This document shows, piece after piece, positions 11,701 through 26,700 of a DNA stretch of 64,000 nucleotides. Both the position numbers and the translations under genes were made by a program. Origin of the DNA: Acanthosoma haemorrhoidale (taxonomy: Eukaryota > Arthropoda > Insecta > Hemiptera > Acanthosomatidae); contig OV884014.1 in the NCBI GenBank assembly GCA_930367205.1, forward strand, positions 77,293,104-77,357,103, given 5' to 3'. The notes beneath the pieces were generated by a model that ran no database searches, was not told where the DNA came from, and saw nothing but the letters and a program-made list of their open reading frames with translations. Numbering within the stretch: the stretch's first letter is position 1; every line of letters starts with the position of its first letter.

Positions 11701-14700
11701 AACTACAAATGGTAAAGGAACAAGCCTTCGCTCTCTCTTTTTTTAGCCCTTGGGGAATGAGATATGTAATTTGTTGATGATTCAAAGGCCATAAGATCTG
11801 GTGTTGCAGTTGGGGTCAAGCTACCACATTTTGAGACTTTAAGATTTTGACAGAATCATCATAGATTGAGAAGAAAACAAGTTCCTATTCATTTTAGGCA
11901 CCCCTACGAATTTTGGTAGCAAGTTTTTTTGTGTCTTTTATTCAATTAAAACCTTAACTCGTCTAAATTATTACAAATCAAATGTTATGAAGATTGATTT
12001 CTTCTGTTTCAGTACAAATCAACAGCAGTTAGATTTGGCATCTTTTTGTATAAGAAAAATTTTGGTGCAAAATTAACAGAAAAAGTTGAAAAGTTTAATT
12101 TTAAATCTACATTCATGATTTAATCACAGAGACCTAGTTTAGTTGGTGTCATTAATGGTCTCTAGACCCATGAAAAGTTTGCTGTAGATCAGTGAAGCTG
12201 TTCTGGAGTCATTGCCATTTCTGTGGTTTTCAAAAAAAAAATAATGGAATAGTAGGCTAGACTATAGTTTAGATTTTTGTAGTCAAAAATATCATTTTGA
12301 ATTTTTTACACAATTGTTATTCAGGATTTTTTAGAATATCAATATATCAACTTAGTTTCTTGCTAAAAAAAATATTTTCACCTACTTTGTCAATCAGACA
12401 AGTTATGAAGGATAAGTAGAATAAAAGACATGAATACAAACTTGTTTTTCTTCCTGAAAATGTTTTTTACTGACTGTAGGTTTCTTCAGAACAAAAATGC
12501 AGAACTGTAATGCTACAAAAACATTTTGAGGGAATTATCAGGAGAAGAAAGAGAATTTGGCAAGGATTCATCATCTTATCATGAAATTATAAAAATATTT
12601 ATAAAAAATAATTTTAAATATATCATAAAATTACTTTAACTTGATTTTATTAATTATAGGATTTTATTTTGTTATCTACCAAAATTATAAAATAAATAGT
12701 TTTTAATGAGAAAATGACATTATAAATTTATGAGGCCTCAGGTGTGCAGTAGAGTAGCTGATTTAATTTTTGTAAATAATTTGCAAGCCCTTGCTAGAGC
12801 TACTTAAGCCATAATGTTTCAAAGAGGTCATCTAACAGCTAAGCAGCTTAATTAAGATAAAATAATGCTTATACCTTTCTAAGTATTCAGCTTCTTCCAT
12901 GGTCCACGGTGTTCTGGCGACTTGCTTGAGGAGCACTTTGGCTCTATTGTAGTGCTTTTGGGCAAAGTAGCTCTGGCCTAGACCGAGGGTCGCTCCGACC
13001 CTATGTCATGTCAAATATAAAAAGACATATCACTACACGGAATCTGACGAATGGAAATGAAGTACCTGTACTGTTGGAGAGTGGCTAGGTGGCTGAGATC
13101 AGCCATGGCACGGTCCACGTCGGTCTTGTCTTGGATTGCAAGACGCACAAATGATGCTAGTAGCAACAGCCGCCCTTCTTCGTCTGGGCCACTCGGCTCT
13201 ATATCAGACAGTAGTCTTTCTGCAGCATTTGCTTGTCCACTCGCTAGATAGGCCTCCACCTATCAAATCAAATAATCTCTTTTCTTTATTCCACAAGCGT
13301 GTGTATCTACCACACTCGGTGAATGTTATCCCATTTAAACAATTATTGTGATTTACTATTAATCAACAGAAAAATATGTTCAAGATGCCTTACCATGTCA
13401 TGTGTCGCCTGTCGGCCCCATTCCAAGTCTCCTCGGGCCTTGTTCAGTTCCTCGAGCCCCTTCTGCTTCTCCCCGCAATACAGATAGTATAAACCTAACA
13501 ATTTTTAATTTACATCCATTCACTCTAAAATAATACACATTTTATGTAAATTGATTAACAATTGTAAAATTAGCCTATTACTTACCATTGAAAGGTTATT
13601 GGAATATTTATGATACAGTACTTACAAAAGTTGTATATATAAATAACAAAGCAATGTAGATTTTTACTAAGTCCATTTCATTATTTGTACTGTTATAAAA
13701 GCCTTTAACTTTGACCAGTGGGACATGGATGGCTTTATAGAAAATTTAATTCTCTAATGAAATTTTTACTCGTCTGCAAACTTCTGTTATGCTCACGCTC
13801 TTTTCTTTTGCCAATAATCTTTTTTAACTACATGAATTTCCCCCAAGTCCTCAAAATAAGGGAGGATTCTACCTCAGCAAAAAAAAAGTGTGAATTTCAA
13901 GATTCTGGATTCGTAACTAGAATTAACAAATAAAATTTGTGTCCAAAAAAACAAACCTGTTAAAAGTAACATTACTTTTTTTAGACCATGAAACTTCAGA
14001 TTATTTACCAGATTTATAATCCTGTCTGATTTTTTTAATTTGCTCCAATTTCGTTGATATGAGAGAGCAAACTTAAGGAGATTTAGGCAAAAACTTCAAA
14101 CTAACATAAAACCCAAATGAAAGAAAATTTTGAAAATGCCAATACAAATAATTTAAAAAAATACTAGGAAAACCCCCCTCCTCAAGTGGCGGACTGACAT
14201 TTTTCCTGAAGTTTAAAAAAAGTTTTTAGCATGGGGGGGAAAAAAAAACAAGAAAAATTCAGCCCTTGAAAGTTCTAATTGGCTCAAAAGATTCCCACCA
14301 TAATCAATTTGTTTGTATCCATGTATTGGTTGCAGCTTTACATATAGTAACGCAGACTTAAACACCTATGTTAGGTTCTGTTGAACATGTTAATGTTCTA
14401 CCTGTGCAGTAGTGGAGCGCTGGGTGGTTGGGAGCAACCCCTCTTGCTGCCTCAATGTAAGTCCAGGACTGCTCTATGCATGCACTCCGCCTATTCACCT
14501 AAGCATGGATATAATATAGTCAATTTGATAATTTATAAAAAGAATAAGATTAAACATAAAAGCTGACCGAGAAACTTTTTTTTTTGTAATTATTAACACT
14601 GAATGGTTGTGTAGCTTATTATTTGTGACAGTTTCTTTGATTAACTTTTTAATTAAAACATTTTTTCAAGTTTATAATAATGATGTATAATTTTTCTTAA

Positions 14701-17700
14701 AGATCTTCATATATTTATTTTTGCTTAATGTTGGGATTAACATTGCTAAAAAAAAAATATCAGATGTTTTGTCGCCACATTAAATTTACATTTTTATTAA
14801 TCAATCATCAAATAAACAGATGATCAGTTAGTTATTAGTTTTAATTGTGAAATCCCTTACATAAGTTAAATGGTTAAGTGCAGACCTGTATAAGGCGAGC
14901 AAGAGCTAGCCAGAAGTTGGGCCTGGCCTCAAGCAGAGCAGAGAAGTGAGAAGCGGCAGCAGATAGATGAAGGCGTCGAAGGGAGAGGTCGGCGACCATT
15001 AAAAGGGCTGCCTCATTGCTGGGATCACTAGCAAGTATAGCAGAACATAGAAGCTCACACGAAGAGAGATCCTTCACCTAAAACCAAAATATGTTTTCCT
15101 AGCATCATCAACATCAAAAATATTTGTGTCTGCTACCTTTAATATAACCAGGATGCAATGCAGTTATTGTTTATGCGCTGAGGTTAGGAGTCAATGTCAG
15201 TTAAATGAAGTCCAATTTCTTATACTTATAACTGCATTATAACGAGGAGGGCGCATTGATTGACAAATCGGCCTGGCAGTTTTTCCACTATTCGAACTAC
15301 AAGGGTAACCTTTTACATAATAATATATTTACAGCGCATACTTAAAAATGTAGATGAGTTTAGAAAAATGTGTGGCATTTTGTATTTTTTTTTTTTTAGA
15401 TCTTTATTACAAATTTACAATTAGCTTATACAGCATAATTAATTGCAATGTAAGAATTCATTCATACCTTTGTACAATTCCATTCATACGATATTTTAGT
15501 GTTTTGTTTAATTACTAATGTAAAAACGGAAATCCATTAAACTTTTTAAACTTATAATTTATTATATCTCAGGAGGGTCCGTGACAATCAAACATTTGTT
15601 ATAAAATAAAAATAAGACATCCTTTTTTTTAGTTCTTCACAATTTTTCTGTCTCCACTTGTCTTGCTCCAGCCCAAGTAATGTGTTTTGTTGAACCCGAC
15701 ACTCAAACTATAATGCTGCTTCAATGACTTCCTGAAGATTCTGTCAATCTGACGAGTAATGCTTTTACAAATACACATGGGTAAATACAAGGATATTAGG
15801 AAATACAAAGAAATGAATTAAGAGGATATATATACATAGAAATAGGAGGAAATATGATGTATGAGGGCCCTCACATCAAATATGTTTGACCATCCACAAC
15901 AAACTGCACAAAATCGTCATCAACAACTCTCTTCTATAGCAATTCTAAACAACTGACCTCGTCTTTAAACCTCTCAGCTGTTACTATTACTGACAAACTT
16001 TACTTGTTTGAAATTTTTTGTAATTTATTTTATGACATTTAATATTTTATATAATAAAATAATCCTTCCCTCAAATTACTCCTTAAAAATAACACTACAT
16101 TTTCCCTCCTTCCTTACTGGATAACCGACCAATGCTATACTACCTATTTGTTTTAATACAAGATTTATTATATCCAACTGTCTAAGGCAGAAATTTTGGT
16201 TCTTATCTCTCAAGAACATCCCTACTTACTTACATGTTTATCAAGATATTGGTGTATCCTTTTCTTGTCATTTGAATTTGAATGCTTAATCCAAGTTGAA
16301 TTTGGCAAGCAATTTTTTCTAGTTGTGTTCAAAATTAATTTTTCTAATAATCTATGATGGGTTCAAATATATTTTTCAATTGAGTATTTTTGATACTTGT
16401 CATCAATTGATATTAAAATTTTTTTAAATTATCACGGTTATTCACTGAGACAATGAAAACTTCTATAAGTGTTTTTGAATTTATATGAACGTTTGAAATT
16501 TCACCACTTGTATTTTTAATAAGCTTTTATTTGGACATTTTGTTCAACACCTTTTTCAAAATAAATCTTGGAAATTCACATTTTGGGTTTTTTATTCTTT
16601 ATAAAATAATTCGGTTCAACCCGATCAATATTTAGGAATGTGTTAATAGTTATATTTACATGAATATTCCAAAGGAAGCGTGAAATACCATCTTAGAGTG
16701 AAGTGTTGACATTTAATACCTGCATATAGAGATTAGCAAGGGCGACTTGAGTGCGAATGGAGTCTGGTCTGTAGGCGAGAGATTTCTTGAAGTAATCAAT
16801 GCCCGCCTGGTAGTCGGAGGTTGACGTGGCGTAGCTTCCCATCTGGTGGAACAGCTGCCCAATGTCACAATCGTCTTCCCTCAGCAACTGTCGATAACAA
16901 ATACACAACACCTCTGAAATGGAAAGGCCCCTCTCTCAGGTGGATATGAACCCTGACCAGGCCCAACCCGTCATTTTCAGAGAAGCTGGAAATCAAACAC
17001 AATTCTAGATAGTAATAGTCAGATTCAACAACCACTAAGCTTGAAAACTGACTTGATATCCATTAACTTTTTCTATAGCGATTTAGCCCAATTCCTACAG
17101 GATTTTTATTAGTGGAGGATGAATCTGGTCAGGGTTCTCTTAGCCTAGTCAAGAAAAATGTGTAGCTACTTGAATAAAGAAGTACTAAATCCGGTTTAGA
17201 AAATAGAAATAAAGGTTGAGATACAAAAGCTTTGCACCAACTTCAGTGCTAAATACTAACTGAGGCGATAACCTTAGGAAGTCTTATCACTAACAAAGGT
17301 GTTGTGCCTCTGATTTTTTTTTTTCTTTTCTTTTTTTTAAATATCAGCACTAATATTAACAGGAAATATACTTTTGTACCAACAAAAGGAGAACAAGATT
17401 TTCACAAGTCAAAATATATATCATAACTTCATAATGAAAATATAGTAATGAATGAGCTCAGATTTTGTATGATATTGTGAGTCAACGATGAGATTGGTTA
17501 AAATAAAGTTGGAAGGTCTTACATCAGTTTGAGCATCCACGAGAATCTTTAGAGCCTTTTCGATTTTACCTCTCTTTTCTTCAATCTGTTGGCCAAAAAA
17601 ACAATGTCTAAAAATTTGCAATTAAATTATATAAACAATAGCATAAGCCCTAAAAAAGCTTATCAGCTGCAACTTTAAGAAGCTTAAAAGTTAAAAAGAC

Positions 17701-20700
17701 AGGACCAAATTTATATTTATAATTTTTTTTTACCCAAGTGTGAGAAGAAGTTATCTAGTTTGCTTGCTAGATATAAGATGAAAAATGATTGCAACATACC
17801 TGCTTAAAAGTAAAGCCTCTCTCTTCACGATCTATCACTGGTGCCCATTTTCATCTAGACCCTGGGGGGGGGGGGTAATGAAGACACCGATATACGCACT
17901 CTTTACATTTATCTTACTGACCTAGCCTTGCTTTGAATTAGCTTCTACTGGTCAGACTGCTTCAATTTATACACTTTCCTTTAGAAGACCTCAGAGAAGT
18001 AGATGGCATGGAAACAGACTCCTGTTGACATGGTACGATAGGAATATTAAGCCTTTGAACAGTACTCTGATCGATAAAGCTACCATAGCTCCCAGTGTCT
18101 ACTTAACTGAATGCCTGGTATCCATTGATCGTGACAATCACCCAGGCTTTATCTAAGCTGGAAGGTAATGCTGCAAAGAAATTAGTGAAGTGTGTGGGCG
18201 ATCGAGAATACTTAGAATACCTTTTCCTACATACTTTTCGATAATGAATCTTGATACAACCCTTGGAAAGCATGTCCTGAGTCAGACTGACAACTCTTGC
18301 TTGCCTCTCTAGGCCGCAGAAATAACACTTGGATGAAAGAGCAGCAATCGCTGCTTCCTGAGATAAACTTTGGTCTGAGCTGTTTGAGACAAGCTTGGGT
18401 ACCAAGCAGCCACCGACAGAATTCAATGGAGATAGATACTGCTCAAATTGATGCTGAACTAGTTCTAAGTATTTTGCCTGACTTAATGCCTCTTCTAAGG
18501 TTAAAGTATGTTTTTTCAATAGTCTTTGTCCAATAAGCGATAACACTGCAGACCATCAATAAAATCATCACGGTTATTGTCATCTCTATTCATTTAAGCA
18601 CTCAGCCTTGAGTCCACAGTCCTGAAGATAGGCCTTTGAGAGCCCCTAGGTACTTGCCTATTGTCTCCCCAGGCTCCTGGCGAATATTTTTTAATTTGTG
18701 ATGAGGAAATATGTTTTTTATAGGTTTAACATAAACACAGATATCATTTTCATAAGCAGGATAATCGATAATTATATCCTGTACTAGAGAAGAAATAAAA
18801 TTAGTTCATTCCTTGAGTCTATCAGATTCTGCTATATTGACTAATGAGATGAAATTTTGGAACGTCTCAAGCCAATGATTCTACTCCTGAGAGGCTCCTT
18901 CTTCATTGGGATTACGGTTGAATCTCTCTGGCCGAAGAACTCAATCCATAATGTTAATTAATATTCTGTTCAATAAATTGACATGGTGGAGTGAGCAAGA
19001 AAGGAACGAATGCTGCAGTTTTGTGAAAAAGAGTATGAAGGAATTTAACTAAGTATTGAGTATTCAACTAATATACAAATCATTAATGAAAATTTTTATC
19101 ATCTTTGTACTTGCATTTAAATCGGTAATCATCAAAATTGGACTCTGAGTTGATGAGATTAAAAAAAAAATTTAGTCTAGAGTGATAATATGACCTTTGC
19201 AGAGAGAAGAGCCCTCTTGGCTGGAGGCAATTGTTGAACAGTTTCTGATGCTTGGTCCAGTTGCCCCAGGCGGATGAGCAGTTCTCCCAGTTCTAGTCTT
19301 CCCTCATCACCTGTCATAATACAGGAAATATGTTTAATAATAGTTAACAACAATGTTATTTAGCTTCTTCATTAAATACAAAAATAAGTAAGAGTGAATC
19401 AATAGTTTCAATTGCTTTCTAAAAAAAAAACACTCGGTTAAAACGAAACCTGGAAGTAAGAGTGGATTACCAGCATTGTTGTAAGCCTGGATGGCTCTGT
19501 TATATTGATGGCACTTGACAAGAACTCTGGCTAGTTTGCACTTTAGCTGATAGTTCTCCGACAGACTTTGCATTGCCTTCTCATAGCTCTCGACAGCCAA
19601 GTCTGCTTCCTAATGAATATTTAGAATATTATAATACATCCAATGAAAAGAGATTTAAAGAGTTATAAAAAATAATTATGGAATTATATTTTTATATGAA
19701 ATAGAAAAGTTATACATTTATAGGTGGCTTGAAATGGGTTATGTTTTACTTGGCAATTCACTGTTATGAAAGGAGTCCTCCTTACCCGATCCTTTTCATC
19801 ACCTTGCCTTACCTCAGGTGAGTGAAAAAAACAGGCAGCATGCTCTTAATTCTGCCATTAAAATAAACATTTAGGCTAGATAATATGACTTTTGCAGAGA
19901 GAAGAGCCCTCTTGGCTGGAGGCAGTTGAACAGTTTCTTAAAGTTAAAGTTTGTCAGTTGCCCCAAGCGGGTAATCGAAATGGTAAATAAAATCTAGATC
20001 TATCTTGATAAGACAATAAACAAAAATACCTGAACGTTAAGGTAAGCATCCCCCAGCAGGATTAAATTTTCGGGAGTCGAATCCGACTCGACTAATCTTC
20101 TATAGCAGTCTTTATAACCGCGGTCATCTTTTAGGAAGTTCAAATAAATCTCTGCTTTCTTCATTTCGTTCTACAAAAATCATAAAATTTAATCAGTATG
20201 AATTAAAGTAAATCCTATGAAGATATTTTTATAGTGTAGAACTACAGGCAGAACTAAAACATGAGATCATTAAAAAAAGCTTTGTTCTTAAACTGAGATA
20301 AGTAAATTTTAATTAAAATTTCTCATGAATTATGAACCATAAATAATAGCTACTAATATATATGTTTGGCAATTAGAGAGCATCAGCGATATGCTGGGGA
20401 CTTCAAAATTGACATAAAAAAACAATTGATCCTTCTGAATCCAAGTATTTGTTATTCTTGGGAAGCCGATAGCAATGTTTTAAATGGATCCACACAGTAA
20501 CATTTATGTAATTATTAAGATAAATATAAAATAAACCAATACAAAATGAAAATTCATTATAAATTTAATTTAAAAAAGACGAATTATGTATTTTCTGTAT
20601 TCAAAATTCATAACTCAATTATGAACGATACCTATATTGAGGAAGGCAGATTAGCAGGCACAGGCAGTTATCAGATTCAGATATATTATCACCACCTATT

Positions 20701-23700
20701 CCAAAATAGTTTTTTTTATAGATAATAAAAAATATTAGATATTAGTAATAGTAAATGTTTTCATTAGAATTAGATTTATTTTAAGGAAGGAATTTTTCGT
20801 TAAACTAATTAGCGTTTTCGGTCTGGCTACCAAGGTATAGGTCTCCTATTGTATTTTCTAGGTTTTTATAAATATTTTTAGTGGGGATAGGTGGTCCATT
20901 CATTAAAGCGGCCAGTGAGTTAAGTTGGTCAATGCCCACGAGGTCGGAGACTGAAAAGAGACCAAATATTGATACCGGAGGATCGAAGAAACCACCCCAC
21001 ATCAAAGATTATCCATATTATTATTATTTGTATAAGGTAATTGTTATATTAAGTACACAACACTCTAGCCAATGGTGTTAATTTGTACAATTTATGTACT
21101 AGTACTATATTGAACCCTGAGATAATATTACTTGAAACTTTGAAATAAACTATTATTATTTATAAATTATTTTTACTGTCCTTTTATCTTGTGTAATGAA
21201 AGTATAAAAATATTTTAAAGAAAACCGGAATCATTTAGAAACAAACAGATCAGCGCAGAATTGATAATAAATAAGCAATTGCCAATAATAAATTATTTTT
21301 AATTCCATGCAATGCTCTCATAAGTTGTTTGTACCAATTACCATAAATATCTCTCATATCTGTATGAATATTGTTTATTTACTTTTAATGTATTTAATAC
21401 ACAATCAATTAAATTGTTTTTTAATGCCAGCAATATTGAAATGTAACAGCAAGCAATAAAGAATTTAGTGATTTTATGTTAGGGCATTAAGAGCACTGCA
21501 AGTATTAGACTTTGTATAACCTCATAAAAGAAGTAAAGTATATTTTTCTAATATCCCAGAAAACCCTTGACGAGACAAAACATAAAATACATAAAGTGCA
21601 GGCAAAGAAATAAAAATAAGCTGAGAAAAACAATTTTATTACATTTATTATAGAAGAAATATTTATAAATTATATGATTTTTATGTAAAGATTAATGGTC
21701 AAATTTCATAAGGCCAAAACTTATTTACATTATTCCTAGCAACCACACCCTTTAATTAATCTAAATACTTAGAGAAATGGGTTGATAATATCAGTAACAC
21801 TTAGCAATAATAGGATGTTAATATATTTTGTTTAAATTAATTAATCTAATGTCTAATAATATTTAGTGACCTGAACGTAGTAAGTTTGGCTAGTTTTTTG
21901 AGAAAGTAGCTGAACTGCGGCTCGTGGATTCCCCTGAACAGCCAACAGATGAGCCTTTTGCATTTTCAACTTTCCTTCTTCCTCGCTGTTGTTGAGAAGT
22001 TGGTACGCTTCCTGAAGGAAGATAACAAACAGTTTGTTTTTAAGCACACAACATTAATGTGATAAATTTGATGTTTACTCAATATAATAAAAGCATCACG
22101 TGTAGTGCAGCTTCTGCCCTTTTGATTTGACCCTCGTTGATGAATGCGGAGGAAAGTTCGGTGTAGACCATTCCTAGCTCTTTATCGGTCAACTTGTGTT
22201 CTCCTGGGGAAAGAAAAAAAAAAAAAAATATATATTTTATTTCATTAAACACTGAAAATGCAATGCAATAAATTCAAAAAGGAACATACATTATTTTTGT
22301 TGAGTCTGAAACATTACACATAAATAAATGGAAAGATGAAAAGAAGAATGGACAAGTTACCTTTGTTGGATGCTAGTGCTTGCTTCATGGAGGCAACAGT
22401 GGCTAAGTAGTCTCTGCGGGCTGATGCCACTAATCCACTCATCAAGTGGTAGCCAGGCAGTTCCTTCAATGACAGGTTTTCGCTAAGTCCCAGTTCCAGG
22501 CAAGACCCGGCCTTCTCTATCTCACCCTGGTTACAAATAATAATTCAAGATCTCTTTCAAAACCTCTTCCTCTAGTCATATCATTTACTGGTCGCAATTT
22601 ATTCTGCCGTTTTTGAAAAGAATGAGATATCTTTATTACCAAGGCTGAAGGAAGATGGTAGACATTGAGTTATACATAGCCTATAACTCTTATAAACACC
22701 GGAGACATTTTAATGTTTCCGCTATTATAATGAATTGGTGAGGTCACAGTGGGTTCAGGATAGGTGTTTGGTTTGGAAATCGAGAATAGGTATGAGATAA
22801 AACATCTACAAGGGCAAGTTGTTACTGGGGAAAGCAGGCAGAAAACTGTGGCAGGGATTAAGTTTTCATTTATTCAACAAGTTTTAGGATTTCCTCTATG
22901 CCCTCATTTTATTTAAAATTTTTTAGCCCAAAATATTTTTTCAATAAGGCTCATATTTGCTATTTTATACTAGCTTTTTATCCGCGGTTTCATCCGTGAG
23001 GAAATTTAACATACGATAAGATTATTTTTATTTTGTCTTTCTTCAAGTTTACTACCCAACGCCTAAAAGAATTAGGATGAAGATACACAGCCTATATGTT
23101 AATATTATCCAGACTCAGAGGTTAGAGATTGAAAGTATTCTGAAATCATTTCAGATCATCATGATTGAAAACTGTAAGGAGAGAATGGAAAATTGCTAAA
23201 TTGTTGCTATTGTGATGGGATAATAATATCTAATAGCTGTGTCAGTCATAGAAGGTTACTGTACTCATGTTTGTTGTCTGATTTAGAGAAAATTAAGTCA
23301 AGATAGTTTATTAAATTGTTATTTTATTTTTCTTGGGTAAGTTTGATGCTGTCATTGATTTTAATAAGATAACTGGAAAATGGGTTTAGTCCTTTTTAGC
23401 ATGTTATCTACATACCACACCCAATATATGATTTTATTTTTAAATGGATTTTATGATAAATCGGCTCTGTGTTATTCAAATATGTTTCAGCAAACAGGCA
23501 GCCAGGTGCTCCCAGTCTTAGCCCTGGTTGTATAAGTTTCCATAAATTGGAAGTAGTATTGTTTCAGACAAAGGAAGGTGAGTTTAAAAAGTTGTTCATT
23601 ACTAATTGGTTGCATTTGTCAGTACATAAGCAATTAGCTATTGAGTAATAAGTTTCAAAGAAAATACTATGATTGGATAGGTAGGAAAAAAAGGAAATTA

Positions 23701-26700
23701 GTATTTAATATGTTAATTAAAATTAAAAAATGTTTTCATGCTCAAGGACATGGCACTATCTATACCTAGACCTAGCTTTATAATTTTTTAATACATGCAT
23801 GAAAAGAATATGAGCTTTATTTTATAACATAGGGAAGAAAAATCAATTTGGGTGTTTAGAGAAAGAAAGCCTAAAAAGATAATAAATAATTTTGAGAGAA
23901 CTGCGAGGCATGCCACAAAAATGGTCTACTAACCAGCTGGAGATGTATCTGGGCAGCAAGTAGACAGGAAGATGGGTGGTAAAGACCCTCGAGGGCACTT
24001 GCTGCTTCCTGGTAAGAGTTCAACTGTAAGTGGCAGCGCACCAGCTCCAGGCGACTCTCACTCACTCCAGGGCATACCTCGCATGCCAGCGTCAGGGTTC
24101 GAGCCCTTCTTTTGTTACCCCGCTCCTGCCCCAAGCAGATCATACAGTCAATGAATATTTGACATGTTCTATATTCGAAACAATAGTGCTTTAATAACAT
24201 TCCACAAATTCAATTTGACAAAATATCATATTTAACTACACTGACAGTGTCTGGGTAGGCCCTGGCTATCTGCACTAAGAGATCTGGGTCAATAGCAATG
24301 AGGTAACTCGGGCCAAACTTGTGGAGGGAGGCATTGGCCTGCAGAGCGGACACTGCTCTATCGAGCAGAGCCATCGTCTCCTCTTCTTCTGCAGAGGACA
24401 TCGCCAATAGGAGGCACAACTCTGGCTCATGGGTGTCTTGTCCAGCCACCACCTCGAGGAACTCAATCTCCTGCCTAGTCTGTCAAATTGTAACACATGA
24501 TCAACAAAATATCTAAGCACAAATATAAAATTTAACAAATTATCAATAAAATAATGATTTATTACGTTTCTGATTCTGGTAGATCTGTTTTTACCGAAAA
24601 ACCTATTTACTATAAGGTTTTTGTAAATTTTATCAAAAACAAATGCATAATTAAGAGTACTTACAACATTAGAATATTTATATTTAAATCCAAGAAACAA
24701 AGTGATAAATGAGACTGTGTACAATCAGTTTTCATTATTATTAATGAAACTGTGATATCTGAAGCTTCTACCTTACAGATTCATAATTTTTAATTGATTT
24801 GTTAATGTTTCAATAACTAACTCCCTCAATTTTAATCATAATTAGGGAAAATCTTATATATTTGAAGTCAGCGTGACATTATAAATGATGGTGTTGTCCA
24901 TTAACTAACAAAGTAATTATCAAGCACAGTCAAAATGTCCTTCCAGTAAATTTTGTGAGAAGAAATTTGGGATAAAGTGTTTTATATAGCTTGATAAGGT
25001 ATCTTACATAGGGATCCCTCACACATTCATAATTTAAGTAGATTAAAGAAATATTCGGGAGGTCATCAGTGATTATACCTGATACTATATTATATAAGGT
25101 GATTGTCTGTAAGGTGAATGAGCTATATACATCTATCAGGGGAGTTATGCCAGAAGTAAACAGATGATCAAATTTAATGTCATCCCTAGTAGGGAATGAT
25201 AAGCTAAAGTATATAGATGACATAATACAAGGGATTAATGGCATAAGAGTTAATCCAAAATGTACAGACAATCACTTATAGCAATACTAAAAAGAATAAA
25301 CTAATGCTAATGTTAATTTTTAGTTTAAATTTGATTGTTATTGAAATTAAGTATTATTATAACCTTTGGCAGTTAATATAAGTGACAAGTGTTATAATGA
25401 CCTGTTGGTTAAGCCCTGCAATTGAAAGATGTGCCGCTGTGAGCCGTGCGAGGTGAAGAGCTGCCGCTGGTTCTATCTTGCAAGCATTATTGGCCGCTGC
25501 TTCAGCTTCTCTACTTCTGCCACATATGAGCCAGAAGCGAGAAATCTCTGAATGGAGTGCTGCATTAGAGCTCCCCCATTTTTGTGCGGCCTCTACATAG
25601 TTCTCTAGGGAAGCCAATGTTTCCTTATTCTTCCCACAGCACCTGGCAGCACAGTTTGTCATAAATAATAACGTAGTCAATAAATAAGGTAGACCAACAA
25701 GATTTAAAAAAAAAAAAAAAGAGACCAAACCATATAATTTAGTTCAGTTGAATGGTAAATTTTACCTTGGATCAAATAAGGTAGTTCTAAAAGTGACTAT
25801 GCACTCTGTTACGAGTAAACTAAATTGCAACAAATTAAGACTAATCAACCCCCTCCCCATTGCCTTGGAAAACTGATGGAGAGGCTTGAAAATAATAGAC
25901 TGATTTGGCATCTGGAAAGTAAAATTAGAATAATCTACGAACAAGCTGGCTTCAGAAAATATAGATCAACTGAGGATGGATCAAGTAGCCTCTATAGTCC
26001 AAGAAATTGAAGATGGCTTCCAGAAGCCTGGATCAATATAGAAAAGGATTGATGAGACTGGACTGAGGGTTTGCTGTTGAAGGTAGTTAAAATGGGAATT
26101 GGAAGGAAGGTGCTTAAATGGCTTCACAACTATCTACATCAGGACATAACCCAGGAATATACTTAGCATTCATCAGGAGCCGAATCAAACACATAGAAAA
26201 TGGTGTTTCCCAGGGTGTTCTGTCTCTTAACTTATCTATATAAATAATATATTGAAGAGATTTCTAAAAAATATGAAGACCAAAATACAAATGATATCAC
26301 TTTCTGGAGCACCTTCCACATCAATGTTTGCTGCCAGATGGAGGATTCAAACAGCACTTTACAACTACTTTAGTGGGGAATAGCTCATCATAGTAGGGAA
26401 TAGTGATTGATCCAACACTACCCTGGAAAAGCCAAATTGCTCAATGCTCTATTAAGGGAACCAAATGGTTCGCTCTTATGAAAAAAATCACAGGTTCAAA
26501 TTGAATAAACATCAAAAAACCTTTAAGAGCTTATATACAGGCTTAAGTGAGACAAGTGTTGGAATATGGCATCTCAAGCTTGGGAACTACTGCCGTTTCA
26601 TACTTTCGGAATCACGGTCTGCAGATATAACTGCAGTCCTAACTGGAATCCTAAAATCAATACCAATTGATAATACGGAGACTCTGGTTAAACTACCTAG

